From assembly GCA_964563925.1 (NCBI GenBank), contig CAZLZD010000020.1:7820-71819 (forward strand): a stretch of DNA of 64,000 nucleotides, given 5' to 3'. The DNA comes from JAUILA01 sp964563925. Its GTDB lineage: Bacteria; Bacteroidota; Bacteroidia; Cytophagales; Cyclobacteriaceae. Positions 16,572 to 24,515 of this stretch are shown here, piece by piece. A program made the position numbers and the translations under genes. Position 1 is the first letter of the stretch; every line of letters starts with the position of its first letter. The notes beneath the pieces are model-generated. The model was not told the origin of the DNA, made no database searches, and saw only the letters and a list, made by a program, of their open reading frames with translations.

Positions 16572-19500
16572 ATGAATTTTTTAAACACTCAGTATTCCTT
16601 TTCTGCCAGGATATCTGCATTCTTGTTGCTGACCCTTTTGCTGGTTCTGGGTTCGGTAACGACCTCGTCAGCGCAATGCGATGACACCAAAAGTATATCC
16701 CCCACATCCGCTACTCTGTGTCAGGGAGAAACTGTGGATATTACGGTACTTAATTCGCAGAATAATGTCAATTACCGGTTATTCGATGCACTGGATAATC
16801 CGATCAGTTCCACTGTAGTAGGAACCGGGGGAAATATAGTCCTAACGTCAATTCCCCTGACTGCCTCCACGACCATTAAGGTGGAGGCCTCAAAGGTCCC
16901 TTGCTCGGTATACCTGATTCAAACAGCCAGTATTACCGTTAACCCCTTGCCTGTGGCGGATGCAGGGACCGATGAAATACTGTGCGATGGAGAATTTACG
17001 GTGCTTGGGGGCAGTCCGTCTGCCTCCGGCGGAGCGGGCGGATACTCCTACAGCTGGTCACCAGTCACTTACCTGGATGACCCATCTAGTGCCAATCCGA
17101 CTGGGACATTTACTGCGTCCGGCTCGTTTGACTATACCCTGACTGTTACCGATGCAAACGGGTGCCAGGATACAGATATTGTCAATATCCAGGTGAACTC
17201 CATTCCGGCACCGCCTTCTGCGACCGGGGATGCAATCTGTCTGAACGAAGCGGTGCCTACGTTGAGTGCATCGGGAAGCGGTACCATTAACTGGTATAGT
17301 GACCCGGGATTATCGAGCCTGGTGGCGACCGGACCGTCCTACACGCCCACCACAGAAGTTGATAATTCCACGGCCGGTACTTATTCACTCTATGTTACAC
17401 AGGTGGTAAGCGGTTGCGAAAGTGCCTCCGCACAGGTTGACGTGGTTGTCAATGAGATTCCGACCGCAGATGCCGGAAGTGATCAGGCAATCTGTGATGT
17501 GGGTTCCGTATCAATAGGAGGAAGTCCTTCCGCTTCCGGCGGTGGCGGTGGTCCTTACACATACAGCTGGAGCCCTACTACCGGATTGAACGATCCCAGT
17601 CTGGCGAATCCTGTTGCTTCGCCCGCATCAACGACAATGTATACCCTAACGGTCACAGACCAGAACAGTTGTTCCAGCGCCACCTCGTCGATGACCGTCA
17701 CGGTGGTAAGTCCGCTGGTAGACCCGGTTGCAGCTGATGAGTCAATATGCCTGAATGAAGCCATTCCCACGTTGAGTGCCAGTGGCAGCGGAGGAACATT
17801 CTCCTGGTATGCTGAACCTTCAAAGACCACCTTATTATTTACCGGTGCCAATTACACGCCTTCAGCAGCTGAGGTGGATAATACAGTTTCCGGAACCACA
17901 ACTTTTTACCTGGTCGAAACGCTTGGCCCATGTGAAAGCAATACGGTAGCTGTGGATATTACGGTCAACCCGCTTCCGGTAGCGAATGCCGGACTGGACG
18001 CCACCATTTGTGAGANNNNNNNNNNNNNNNNNNNNNNNNNNNNNNNNNNNNNNNNNNNNNNNNNNNNNNNNNNNNNNNNNNNNNNNNNNNNNNNNNNNNN
18101 NNNNNNNNNNNNNNNGGTCTCGGGCTGTGAGAGCCCGGCCACGACGGTGAACGTGGTGGTGAACCCGGCGATGACAGTCAGTGCCTCGGCGGCGGATCCT
18201 TCGCTTTGCGTGGGGGAGAATACCACGCTGACCGGTACGGTAGGCGGGGGCAGCGGCAGCTATACAGTTAGCTGGTCTCCAGCCGGCAGCCTGGACGATG
18301 CCACCAGCCTGACCCCGGTAGCCACCCCGGCAACGTCCACGACCTATACGCTGACTGTTACCGACAGTGACGGCTGTGAGGAGACGGCCACGGTAACGGT
18401 GACGGTCAACCCGCTTCCGGTAGCGAATGCCGGACTGGACGCCACCATTTGTGAGAACGGTTCGATCCAGCTGGGCGGCAGTCCGTCGGCCAGTGCGGGC
18501 ACGGGTCCGTATACCTACAGCTGGACCAATGCGGCAAACCTTGACGATGCCTCGATTGCCAACCCGACGACCAATGCGTTGCCGGCGGGGGTGTATGCCT
18601 TTGACCTGACGGTTACGGATGCGAACGGCTGTGCGAGCGTGACCGACCAGGTGGTGATCACCGTGAATGCGGCCCCTGCGGCCCCTGCGGCCAGTGACCC
18701 GGCACCGATCTGTGTGGGCGAGCCCAATCCGACGCTGACCGCCACGGGCACCGGCCTGCGGTGGTACAGTGATGCGGGCCTGACCAACCAGGTAGGAGTA
18801 GGGTCTTCGTTTACTCCTTCCAGCTCGGTGGTGGACAATTCCACGGCCGGCACAACGACATTATATGTAACCCAGACGGTCTCGGGCTGTGAGAGCCCGG
18901 CCACGACGGTGAACGTGGTGGTGAACCCGGCGGTGAGCCTGACGGTCACAACAGAGCTGACCATATGTGCGGGCAGTTCAACGACCCTGGGTCAGGATCT
19001 ATCGGTTGCCGGAGGTAACGGAACTTACTCGTATAGCTGGCGCCGCGGATCCACTGAAATAGCAACCACTCCGTCTACCACAGTCTCTCCTTCAGCCAAT
19101 ACGGTTTACACCCTGATTGTCACCGATGGTACCGGATGTACAGCCACCGAAACAGTTACGGTTACTGTTGAACCCATTCCTTCCTCCCCTGTAGTGAATG
19201 ATCCAGCCCCCATTTGCGAGGGGGATGCGATACCTGCTGTATCCACTGCGACAGCCGGAATAATTACCTGGTATGCCGATGACCTTACCACGGTCCTTGG
19301 TACAGGCTCAACTTTTACTCCTACTTCTTCTGAAGTGGACAATACCACAGCCGGAACCTATTCCATCTTTGTCACGACCACAACTGGAACACAATCCTGT
19401 GAAAGCGGGTTTGAAGAAGTCATATTTACAGTAAACCCTGCCATCTCACTCGATTTGGGCGGTCCATATACGATATGTGAAGGAACGTCTGCCACCCTTG

Positions 19501-22500
19501 GTGGAGCTACCGTAGCCACAGGAGGTAGCGGATCCTATACCTATCAATGGTCTGTGGGAGGAACGCCATTCAGTTCGCAGTCAAATCCATCTGTGACGCC
19601 TGCTGCCACAACTACCTATGATCTTATCGTTACAGATAATAATGGATGCCAGGCCAGCGGCAGCGTAACGGTCACTGTTGACCAACCGGTTACGGCCAAT
19701 GCAGGCACCGATGATGAGGTATGCGGACTGATCATAGACNNNNNNNNNNNNNNNNNNNNNNNNNNNNNNNNNNNNNNNNNNNNNNNNNNNNNNNNNNNNN
19801 NNNNNNNNNNNNNNNNNNNNNNNNNNNNNNNNNNNNNNNTGACCTGGACGGAGACCAACGGAACCTGTACGGGTGCCGACCAGGTACAGGTAACTTTCTC
19901 AGCTTCGCCGGCGGCCAATGCGGGTACGGACCTGCAGACCTGCGGACTTAGCCAGGCCCTGGAGGCGATCCCGAGTACGGGTACCGGCGTATGGACGCTG
20001 GCATCAGGCCCGGGCACGGTGACCTTTAACAATGCATCAAGTCCGACCTCGATGGCCACGGTATCCACCTACGGCACCTACCAGTTCACCTGGACGGAAA
20101 CAAATGGAAGCTGCAGCGATGCCGCCACGATAACCGTGGATTACTATGCACCGGTTACGGCCAATGCAGGCACCGATGATGAGGTATGCGGACTGATCAT
20201 AGACCTTAACGCGACGCTGTCCACGGGCAGCGGCGTATGGAGCGGTCCGGCCGGCATCAGTTTTGACGACCCGGCTTCGCCGACGGCGCAGGCCACGGCT
20301 CCATCCTATGGCACGTATGTACTGACCTGGACGGAGACCAACGGAACCTGTACGGGTGCCGACCAGGTACAGGTAACCTACTATAAGGAGCCTTTAGCCA
20401 ACGCGGGAACAGGCGGAGACGAATGTGATCTGAACTTCCTGTTGTCGGCAGTTCCCAGCACCGGAGCGGGTGTTTGGACACAGACGGCCGGACCGGGAAC
20501 ATCAATGTTTAACAATGCGGCAAGTCCGAATGCCACCGTAACGGTGACTGAGTATGGCAGCTATGAGTTTACCTGGACGGAGACCAACGGGGTTTGCAGC
20601 GATGCGGCCGCGGTTGTGGTTAATTTCTTTGCGCAGCCTGTTGCGGATGCAGGTACAGATTCGGAAGAATGTGCTATGTTCCACACAATGGATGCCGTAT
20701 TCAGCCTGACAGGCACAACGGGTACATGGACCCAGATCAGTGGTCCGGGCACCAGTGAATTCTCAGACCCGGCATCTCCGGTAAGTGACGTTTCAGTTGA
20801 TGCCTATGGTACCTACGTGTATGAATGGAATGAACAGAACAACGTATGCTGGGGAACAGACCGCGTAACAATTCGCTACAATCAACCTGCACAGGTATTA
20901 TCGGTAGACAATGACGGTGCGGTTTATTGTGAGCCTGAAAGCATCCAGGTATCAGGAACGATCGGTGGTGGAGCCACCTCCGGCAGCTGGTCACTTGTGT
21001 CAGGCGGTTCAGGAACCCTTACCGTAAGCAGCCTTCAGGGAAGCCAGGTGATCGCCACCTATTTCCCGGCAGCAGGGGAATTCGGACCGCTGGAATTTGC
21101 ATTGACGACCAATGATCCGGATGGATCCGGACCTTGTTCGGCGGTTTCCGCACCCCTTACCATAAATATCTCTGAGTCACCCAAAGTAAATGCCGGCCCT
21201 GATATTGCGGTTTGCGAGGATGCCGGATCCGTAGCCATGGCCGGTGTGCTTTCCGGTTCAGCTGCTACAGTCCAGTGGAGTGGCGGGATGGGATCGTTTG
21301 ATGACCCCGCCTCACCGACTGCGGTATACACCTGGGATCCCTCGGAAATCGGCACAACGGTAACCCTGACGCTGACCGCGTTTGACCCGGATGGAGCAGG
21401 GCCTTGTATTGAAGTGGCTGATGTGGTGAATGTAACCATCAACCCGCTTCCTGTGGTCAATTTCTTTAACCTGCCTGCCGTCACTGACGAAGGAGCCCCT
21501 CCAATAGTATTGGTAGGAAATCGTATCGGCGGATTATTTACTATTGCCCCGGGTTCAGGACTTGGTACCACGTACATTGAGGATAACCAGGATAAGGTGG
21601 TATTTGATCCGGGGTCGGCTACAGTCGCCACAACCAATTATGTCACCTATACCTATACAGATCCAAACGGATGTACCAACAGCATTACCAAGTCGGTGCT
21701 GGTCAATGAGGTGACCTCGGTGGATTTCACCATCCAGGGAGCGGTGACTAACACGGATGATCAGTTACAGATATGTAATGGCAACGGCGAGGTAGCCCTG
21801 ATCGGCTTTCCGCCCGTGGCAGAAGGGTATCCGGTGACAGAATTCACGAGCCCGACGGCCGGACTCATCAGCAATCCAAGCGCCAACACCTGGCTGTTCA
21901 ACACCAACGTTGCACCCGGCTTGTATGAAGTACGGTATACGTTCACCAATGAATTCAATGCCACTTCCAATCTTATCCGTCAGGTAAAGGTAGTCGGAAC
22001 ACCGATCGCGGATTTTCAGAATCTGAATGCCTGTGCGGAACAGGCGATTGACTTCGAGGATATTTCAACCCTTGAAGCCGGTCCGTTTCCCACCTCAATC
22101 ATTGCCTGGAACTGGAATTTCGGTGATTCGGAAGCGACGCCCACTACTTCCTCAACGGGACCTGCCACATCAACCGTTTACCAGAACGGTGGCACAAAGA
22201 ATGTTACGATGACAGTGACTACTGACTTTGGGTGTACAAGCACCATCAGCAAAAACATTGTGTTGGGTGAGGCTCCTGAGCCTGATTTTATCTGGACGGA
22301 TATTTGTCAGTCGGAGAGTACGTCCTTTGAAAACCGGACTAGCGATATATCTTCCTTTGCCTGGAATTTCGGTGACGGTGCCACCAGCACCCAGGAAAAT
22401 CCGCAGCATCAGTTTGGCAGCTCAGGATACTATGATGTAAACCTGAGTGTGGTAAGCAATTCCGGTTGTTCCGGTGATACGACCAAGCAGGTATATATTC

Positions 22501-24110
22501 TCCCGTATATAGATATCGCCGTCACCCAGAACAATGAATATTTTGAAGACTTTAATACGGATGACGGGAACTGGGTCCCTGGCTCCCTGGTGTTTGGCAA
22601 TCCGGTCAGCTGGGTCTATGGTACTCCGTCAGGATCCTTCCTGAACAGTGACAACCCGGCCTGGTACACGGGTGCTAACGGAGGTGATCCGGATGGCCAG
22701 GGCTATTATAACCTCGAACAGTCTGCACTGAACGGACCTTGTATTAATATTGATGCGCTGGAACGCCCTATGATTGCGTTTGACCTGTCTTATTCCACCC
22801 AGGATGATTTTGACGGTGCCGTGCTTCAGTTTGGGTATGAAGACCCGTTGACGGGTGACCTGGTATGGGAGAATGTCGGAGAAAGAAACCGGGGTGTTAA
22901 CTGGTTCAACAGCCAGGGTATTATTGCCCGTCCCGGGGATGAAACATCCAACTTTAATGAGGGTGACCAGGGATGGAGTGGTGAATCATCACTGAATTGG
23001 GTAAGCAGCCGCTACAGCCTGGATGCATTAAAAGGTGCAGGTACGATAAGGGTTCGTCTCGCCTTTGCCTCTGATGGTTCGCAACCGAATATAGGCACGT
23101 TCAACGGGATCGGAATTGACAATATTTTCATTGGGGAGAAAAAGAGAAATGTGCTGGTTGAATTCTTTGCCGACAATGGGTTTGAAAACAGCAACAGTTT
23201 CAATACCTCATTAAATAACCTAAAGCAGAATCCGGATGTGGATGTGTTTAATGCGATCCAGTATCACCTGAATCAATCGGGTCTCGATCCTTTCCACGCC
23301 GAGAATACGCAGGATCCGCTGGCACGTGGCCTCTTCTACAGCGTCTCCACCGCGCCAAGGTTTGTGCTGGATGGTGCCGTGTTACCCTCAACGCTTGAAG
23401 ACAACCTTTCCGAGAATAAGATTGATCAGCGATCGCTGCTGGACCCGCTGTTCCGGATTGATATCGATACGCTGGCTTCAGCCCAGGGGGTGATCAACTT
23501 CCAGGTAACCCTCGAGGCACTGACTGATATTGATCAGCCGGTGGTGCTCCATACTGCCCTTACCGAAACACGTTCATCCCAGGCAGGATCGGAATACCGC
23601 AACATTCTCAAAAAACTGTTTTACGGTGGGGCCGGACTTGATATTCCTGACATCTGGACTGCCGGGCAAACAGCTACCTATGAGGTGAATTATGTGATCG
23701 ACGTGGAAATCGAAGAAACGGAAAAGCTGGAATTATTTGCCTTTGTCCAGAACAAGGTGGACTATTCAATTTATCAGTCTGTAAGCACGGCTGCCCCTGT
23801 CAAAGACAACAACGCACTGGTAACGAGTGTCGGGGACGACCTTAAAGATAAATCACAGCATATATCCCTGTACCCGAATCCTGTGAACGGGGTTCTCAAT
23901 TTCTATTTGCCGGACCATCTTTACGGCACCTACGGGTATCAGCTGATAGACCAGCGGGGGGTAACGATGCTGCAGGGGAATATGGATTTTGTGGATGACA
24001 GATTTTCCCTGGATACCTGGGACCTGGCGAATGGGGTGTATTATGTGATAATTACCCTGAATGATGAGCCGGTCACCCAGCGTAAGATTGTGGTGATGAA
24101 CCGAAGGTAA
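16572..24110 (+). CDS. giant T9SS-secreted repeat protein with Ig-like/PKD modules (interrupted by two assembly gaps)
   Basis: A 2512-residue frame as assembled. The start chosen is ATG at 16572, giving a good signal peptide (residues about 13-35, ending TTSSAQ); longer frames overlap the lipoprotein gene. N-terminal two-thirds: PKD-like modules (YSYSWSPVTYLDDPSSANPT) alternate with CHU_C-type Ig-like modules (GTINWYSDPGLSSLVATGPS), then a second repeat family of about 80 residues (TWTETNGTCTGADQVQVT). Next come two true PKD domains (AWNWNFGDSE, FAWNFGDGAT) and a jelly-roll/MAM-like region starting near YFEDFNTDDGNW. An Omp28-like segment follows (VLVEFFADNGFENSNSF). The protein ends in a T9SS type A sorting domain (SLYPNPVNGVLNFYLP ... 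IVVMNRR). Likely a surface adhesin or matrix protein. If the gaps hold one repeat copy each, the true length is about 2625 aa. Confidence 0.88.
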   Translation: MNFLNTQYSFSARISAFLLLTLLLVLGSVTTSSAQCDDTKSISPTSATLCQGETVDITVLNSQNNVNYRLFDALDNPISSTVVGTGGNIVLTSIPLTASTTIKVEASKVPCSVYLIQTASITVNPLPVADAGTDEILCDGEFTVLGGSPSASGGAGGYSYSWSPVTYLDDPSSANPTGTFTASGSFDYTLTVTDANGCQDTDIVNIQVNSIPAPPSATGDAICLNEAVPTLSASGSGTINWYSDPGLSSLVATGPSYTPTTEVDNSTAGTYSLYVTQVVSGCESASAQVDVVVNEIPTADAGSDQAICDVGSVSIGGSPSASGGGGGPYTYSWSPTTGLNDPSLANPVASPASTTMYTLTVTDQNSCSSATSSMTVTVVSPLVDPVAADESICLNEAIPTLSASGSGGTFSWYAEPSKTTLLFTGANYTPSAAEVDNTVSGTTTFYLVETLGPCESNTVAVDITVNPLPVANAGLDATICEXXXXXXXXXXXXXXXXXXXXXXXXXXXXXXXXXXVSGCESPATTVNVVVNPAMTVSASAADPSLCVGENTTLTGTVGGGSGSYTVSWSPAGSLDDATSLTPVATPATSTTYTLTVTDSDGCEETATVTVTVNPLPVANAGLDATICENGSIQLGGSPSASAGTGPYTYSWTNAANLDDASIANPTTNALPAGVYAFDLTVTDANGCASVTDQVVITVNAAPAAPAASDPAPICVGEPNPTLTATGTGLRWYSDAGLTNQVGVGSSFTPSSSVVDNSTAGTTTLYVTQTVSGCESPATTVNVVVNPAVSLTVTTELTICAGSSTTLGQDLSVAGGNGTYSYSWRRGSTEIATTPSTTVSPSANTVYTLIVTDGTGCTATETVTVTVEPIPSSPVVNDPAPICEGDAIPAVSTATAGIITWYADDLTTVLGTGSTFTPTSSEVDNTTAGTYSIFVTTTTGTQSCESGFEEVIFTVNPAISLDLGGPYTICEGTSATLGGATVATGGSGSYTYQWSVGGTPFSSQSNPSVTPAATTTYDLIVTDNNGCQASGSVTVTVDQPVTANAGTDDEVCGLIIDXXXXXXXXXXXXXXXXXXXXXXXXXXXXXXXXXXTWTETNGTCTGADQVQVTFSASPAANAGTDLQTCGLSQALEAIPSTGTGVWTLASGPGTVTFNNASSPTSMATVSTYGTYQFTWTETNGSCSDAATITVDYYAPVTANAGTDDEVCGLIIDLNATLSTGSGVWSGPAGISFDDPASPTAQATAPSYGTYVLTWTETNGTCTGADQVQVTYYKEPLANAGTGGDECDLNFLLSAVPSTGAGVWTQTAGPGTSMFNNAASPNATVTVTEYGSYEFTWTETNGVCSDAAAVVVNFFAQPVADAGTDSEECAMFHTMDAVFSLTGTTGTWTQISGPGTSEFSDPASPVSDVSVDAYGTYVYEWNEQNNVCWGTDRVTIRYNQPAQVLSVDNDGAVYCEPESIQVSGTIGGGATSGSWSLVSGGSGTLTVSSLQGSQVIATYFPAAGEFGPLEFALTTNDPDGSGPCSAVSAPLTINISESPKVNAGPDIAVCEDAGSVAMAGVLSGSAATVQWSGGMGSFDDPASPTAVYTWDPSEIGTTVTLTLTAFDPDGAGPCIEVADVVNVTINPLPVVNFFNLPAVTDEGAPPIVLVGNRIGGLFTIAPGSGLGTTYIEDNQDKVVFDPGSATVATTNYVTYTYTDPNGCTNSITKSVLVNEVTSVDFTIQGAVTNTDDQLQICNGNGEVALIGFPPVAEGYPVTEFTSPTAGLISNPSANTWLFNTNVAPGLYEVRYTFTNEFNATSNLIRQVKVVGTPIADFQNLNACAEQAIDFEDISTLEAGPFPTSIIAWNWNFGDSEATPTTSSTGPATSTVYQNGGTKNVTMTVTTDFGCTSTISKNIVLGEAPEPDFIWTDICQSESTSFENRTSDISSFAWNFGDGATSTQENPQHQFGSSGYYDVNLSVVSNSGCSGDTTKQVYILPYIDIAVTQNNEYFEDFNTDDGNWVPGSLVFGNPVSWVYGTPSGSFLNSDNPAWYTGANGGDPDGQGYYNLEQSALNGPCINIDALERPMIAFDLSYSTQDDFDGAVLQFGYEDPLTGDLVWENVGERNRGVNWFNSQGIIARPGDETSNFNEGDQGWSGESSLNWVSSRYSLDALKGAGTIRVRLAFASDGSQPNIGTFNGIGIDNIFIGEKKRNVLVEFFADNGFENSNSFNTSLNNLKQNPDVDVFNAIQYHLNQSGLDPFHAENTQDPLARGLFYSVSTAPRFVLDGAVLPSTLEDNLSENKIDQRSLLDPLFRIDIDTLASAQGVINFQVTLEALTDIDQPVVLHTALTETRSSQAGSEYRNILKKLFYGGAGLDIPDIWTAGQTATYEVNYVIDVEIEETEKLELFAFVQNKVDYSIYQSVSTAAPVKDNNALVTSVGDDLKDKSQHISLYPNPVNGVLNFYLPDHLYGTYGYQLIDQRGVTMLQGNMDFVDDRFSLDTWDLANGVYYVIITLNDEPVTQRKIVVMNRR
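17961..18015 (+). repeat. 55-nt perfect repeat flanking gap 1 on the left
   Basis: These 55 bases are identical to 18402-18456; the base before differs in the two copies. They encode the start of a PKD-like module (VNPLPVANAGLDATICE). The match ends exactly at the first N. Confidence 0.95.
18016..18115. other. 100-N assembly gap inside the giant gene
   Basis: Exactly 100 N. Both flanks are 55-nt perfect copies of the two ends of the intact stretch 18402-18932. The interior of that intact stretch is 421 nt, congruent with 100 modulo 3, so replacing the N run with one copy keeps the reading frame. The placeholder is therefore probably a conventional unknown-size gap over a collapsed repeat. 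Confidence 0.9.
18116..18170 (+). repeat. 55-nt perfect repeat flanking gap 1 on the right
   Basis: Identical to 18878-18932 for exactly 55 nt, then divergent (atgaca versus gtgagc). It encodes the end of an Ig-like module (VSGCESPATTVNVVVNP). Confidence 0.95.
18402..18932 (+). repeat. intact copy of the repeat unit collapsed at gap 1
   Basis: A 531-nt stretch whose first and last 55 nt match the two flanks of the gap at 18016-18115. It encodes one PKD-like module plus one Ig-like module. It is the likely content of the gap, implying a tandem duplication of about 762 nt (254 codons) that is near-perfect at DNA level. Confidence 0.75.
19685..19739 (+). repeat. 55-nt perfect repeat flanking gap 2 on the left
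   Basis: Identical to 20150-20204; the preceding base differs (a versus c). It encodes the opening of the second repeat family (VTANAGTDDEVCGLIID). Confidence 0.95.
19740..19839. other. second 100-N assembly gap inside the giant gene
   Basis: Exactly 100 N between flanks that match 20150-20204 on the left and 20323-20377 on the right, each for exactly 55 nt. The matching intact interior (20205-20322) is 118 nt, congruent with 100 modulo 3, so the frame is kept if one copy is inserted. Confidence 0.9.
19840..19894 (+). repeat. 55-nt perfect repeat flanking gap 2 on the right
   Basis: Identical to 20323-20377 and diverging at the next base (t versus c). It encodes the end of a repeat module (TWTETNGTCTGADQVQV). 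Confidence 0.95.
20150..20377 (+). repeat. intact copy of the repeat unit collapsed at gap 2
   Basis: A 228-nt stretch bounded by the same two 55-mers that flank the gap at 19740-19839. It codes for one complete module of the second repeat family (ATLSTGSGVWSGPAGISFDD and onward). With one copy in the gap, the two units would be 483 nt apart. Confidence 0.75.
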
Positions 24111-24123
24111 GAACCGAAGGTAT
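24098..24123 (+). repeat. 13-bp tandem duplication across the stop codon of the giant gene
   Basis: GAACCGAAGGTA plus one base occurs twice in direct succession. The first copy contains the TAA stop and the second lies outside the gene. The encoded C-terminus (NRR) is unaffected. Confidence 0.85.
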
Positions 24124-24446
24124 ATGGTCCGGGTGCGGGTGGATGCCCGCTCAGCAGGAACCGGAAGTACATGCGCACCATGTTGATGGTCCGGCCGTTA
24201 TAACCTTTTTTACCAGGAGGTGCATGCCTGGCATCAGCCCTGAATGATACGAACAGGCCGCTCAGGATCGGCAATGCCTGAGGGGAGTAAGTGCGGTTAT
24301 TGGGGATGGTCAGTTATCGGGAGAATGCAGAGCCTGTCCGTCCGTTTAACCGTATTGTTAAGACGCCCCCTTTGGCAGACGCCCATCCTTTGACACAAGC
24401 CTGTTCACAGGAATCTGTTAACATGGAAATGTAGCCGCAAGACGAC
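24111..24446. other. intergenic stretch with no supported gene
   Basis: This gap separates the convergent giant-protein and histidine-kinase genes. Short hairpins are visible (GCGGG/CCCGC near 24136, CCAGG/CCTGG near 24215), but none has a T tract typical of a terminator. The short frames here lack family motifs, signals or a start context. I see no tRNA, promoter pair or mobile-element end. Confidence 0.5.
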
Positions 24447-24488
24447 AATAAAAATCCCGGAGCAGATCGGTTTTCGACTACCCCGGGA
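24447..24488 (-). terminator. terminator after the hybrid histidine kinase gene
   Basis: On the minus strand TCCCGG pairs with CCGGGA across a 22-nt loop and is followed by ATTTTTATT. It lies 28 nt past the kinase stop codon. The loop is long, so strength is uncertain. Confidence 0.6.
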
Positions 24489-24515
24489 CTATCCACCTAT
24501 AGTACGTTTAAATCC

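Noticed and set aside
16572..24110. CRISPR array or insertion sequence as the cause of the N gaps
   Set aside because: The flanks encode protein repeats in frame, there are no short direct repeats with unique spacers, and no transposase or terminal inverted repeats are present.
24041..24496. Short minus-strand frames in the gap after the giant gene
   Set aside because: No conserved motif, signal peptide or promoter; one overlaps the T9SS domain coding region.
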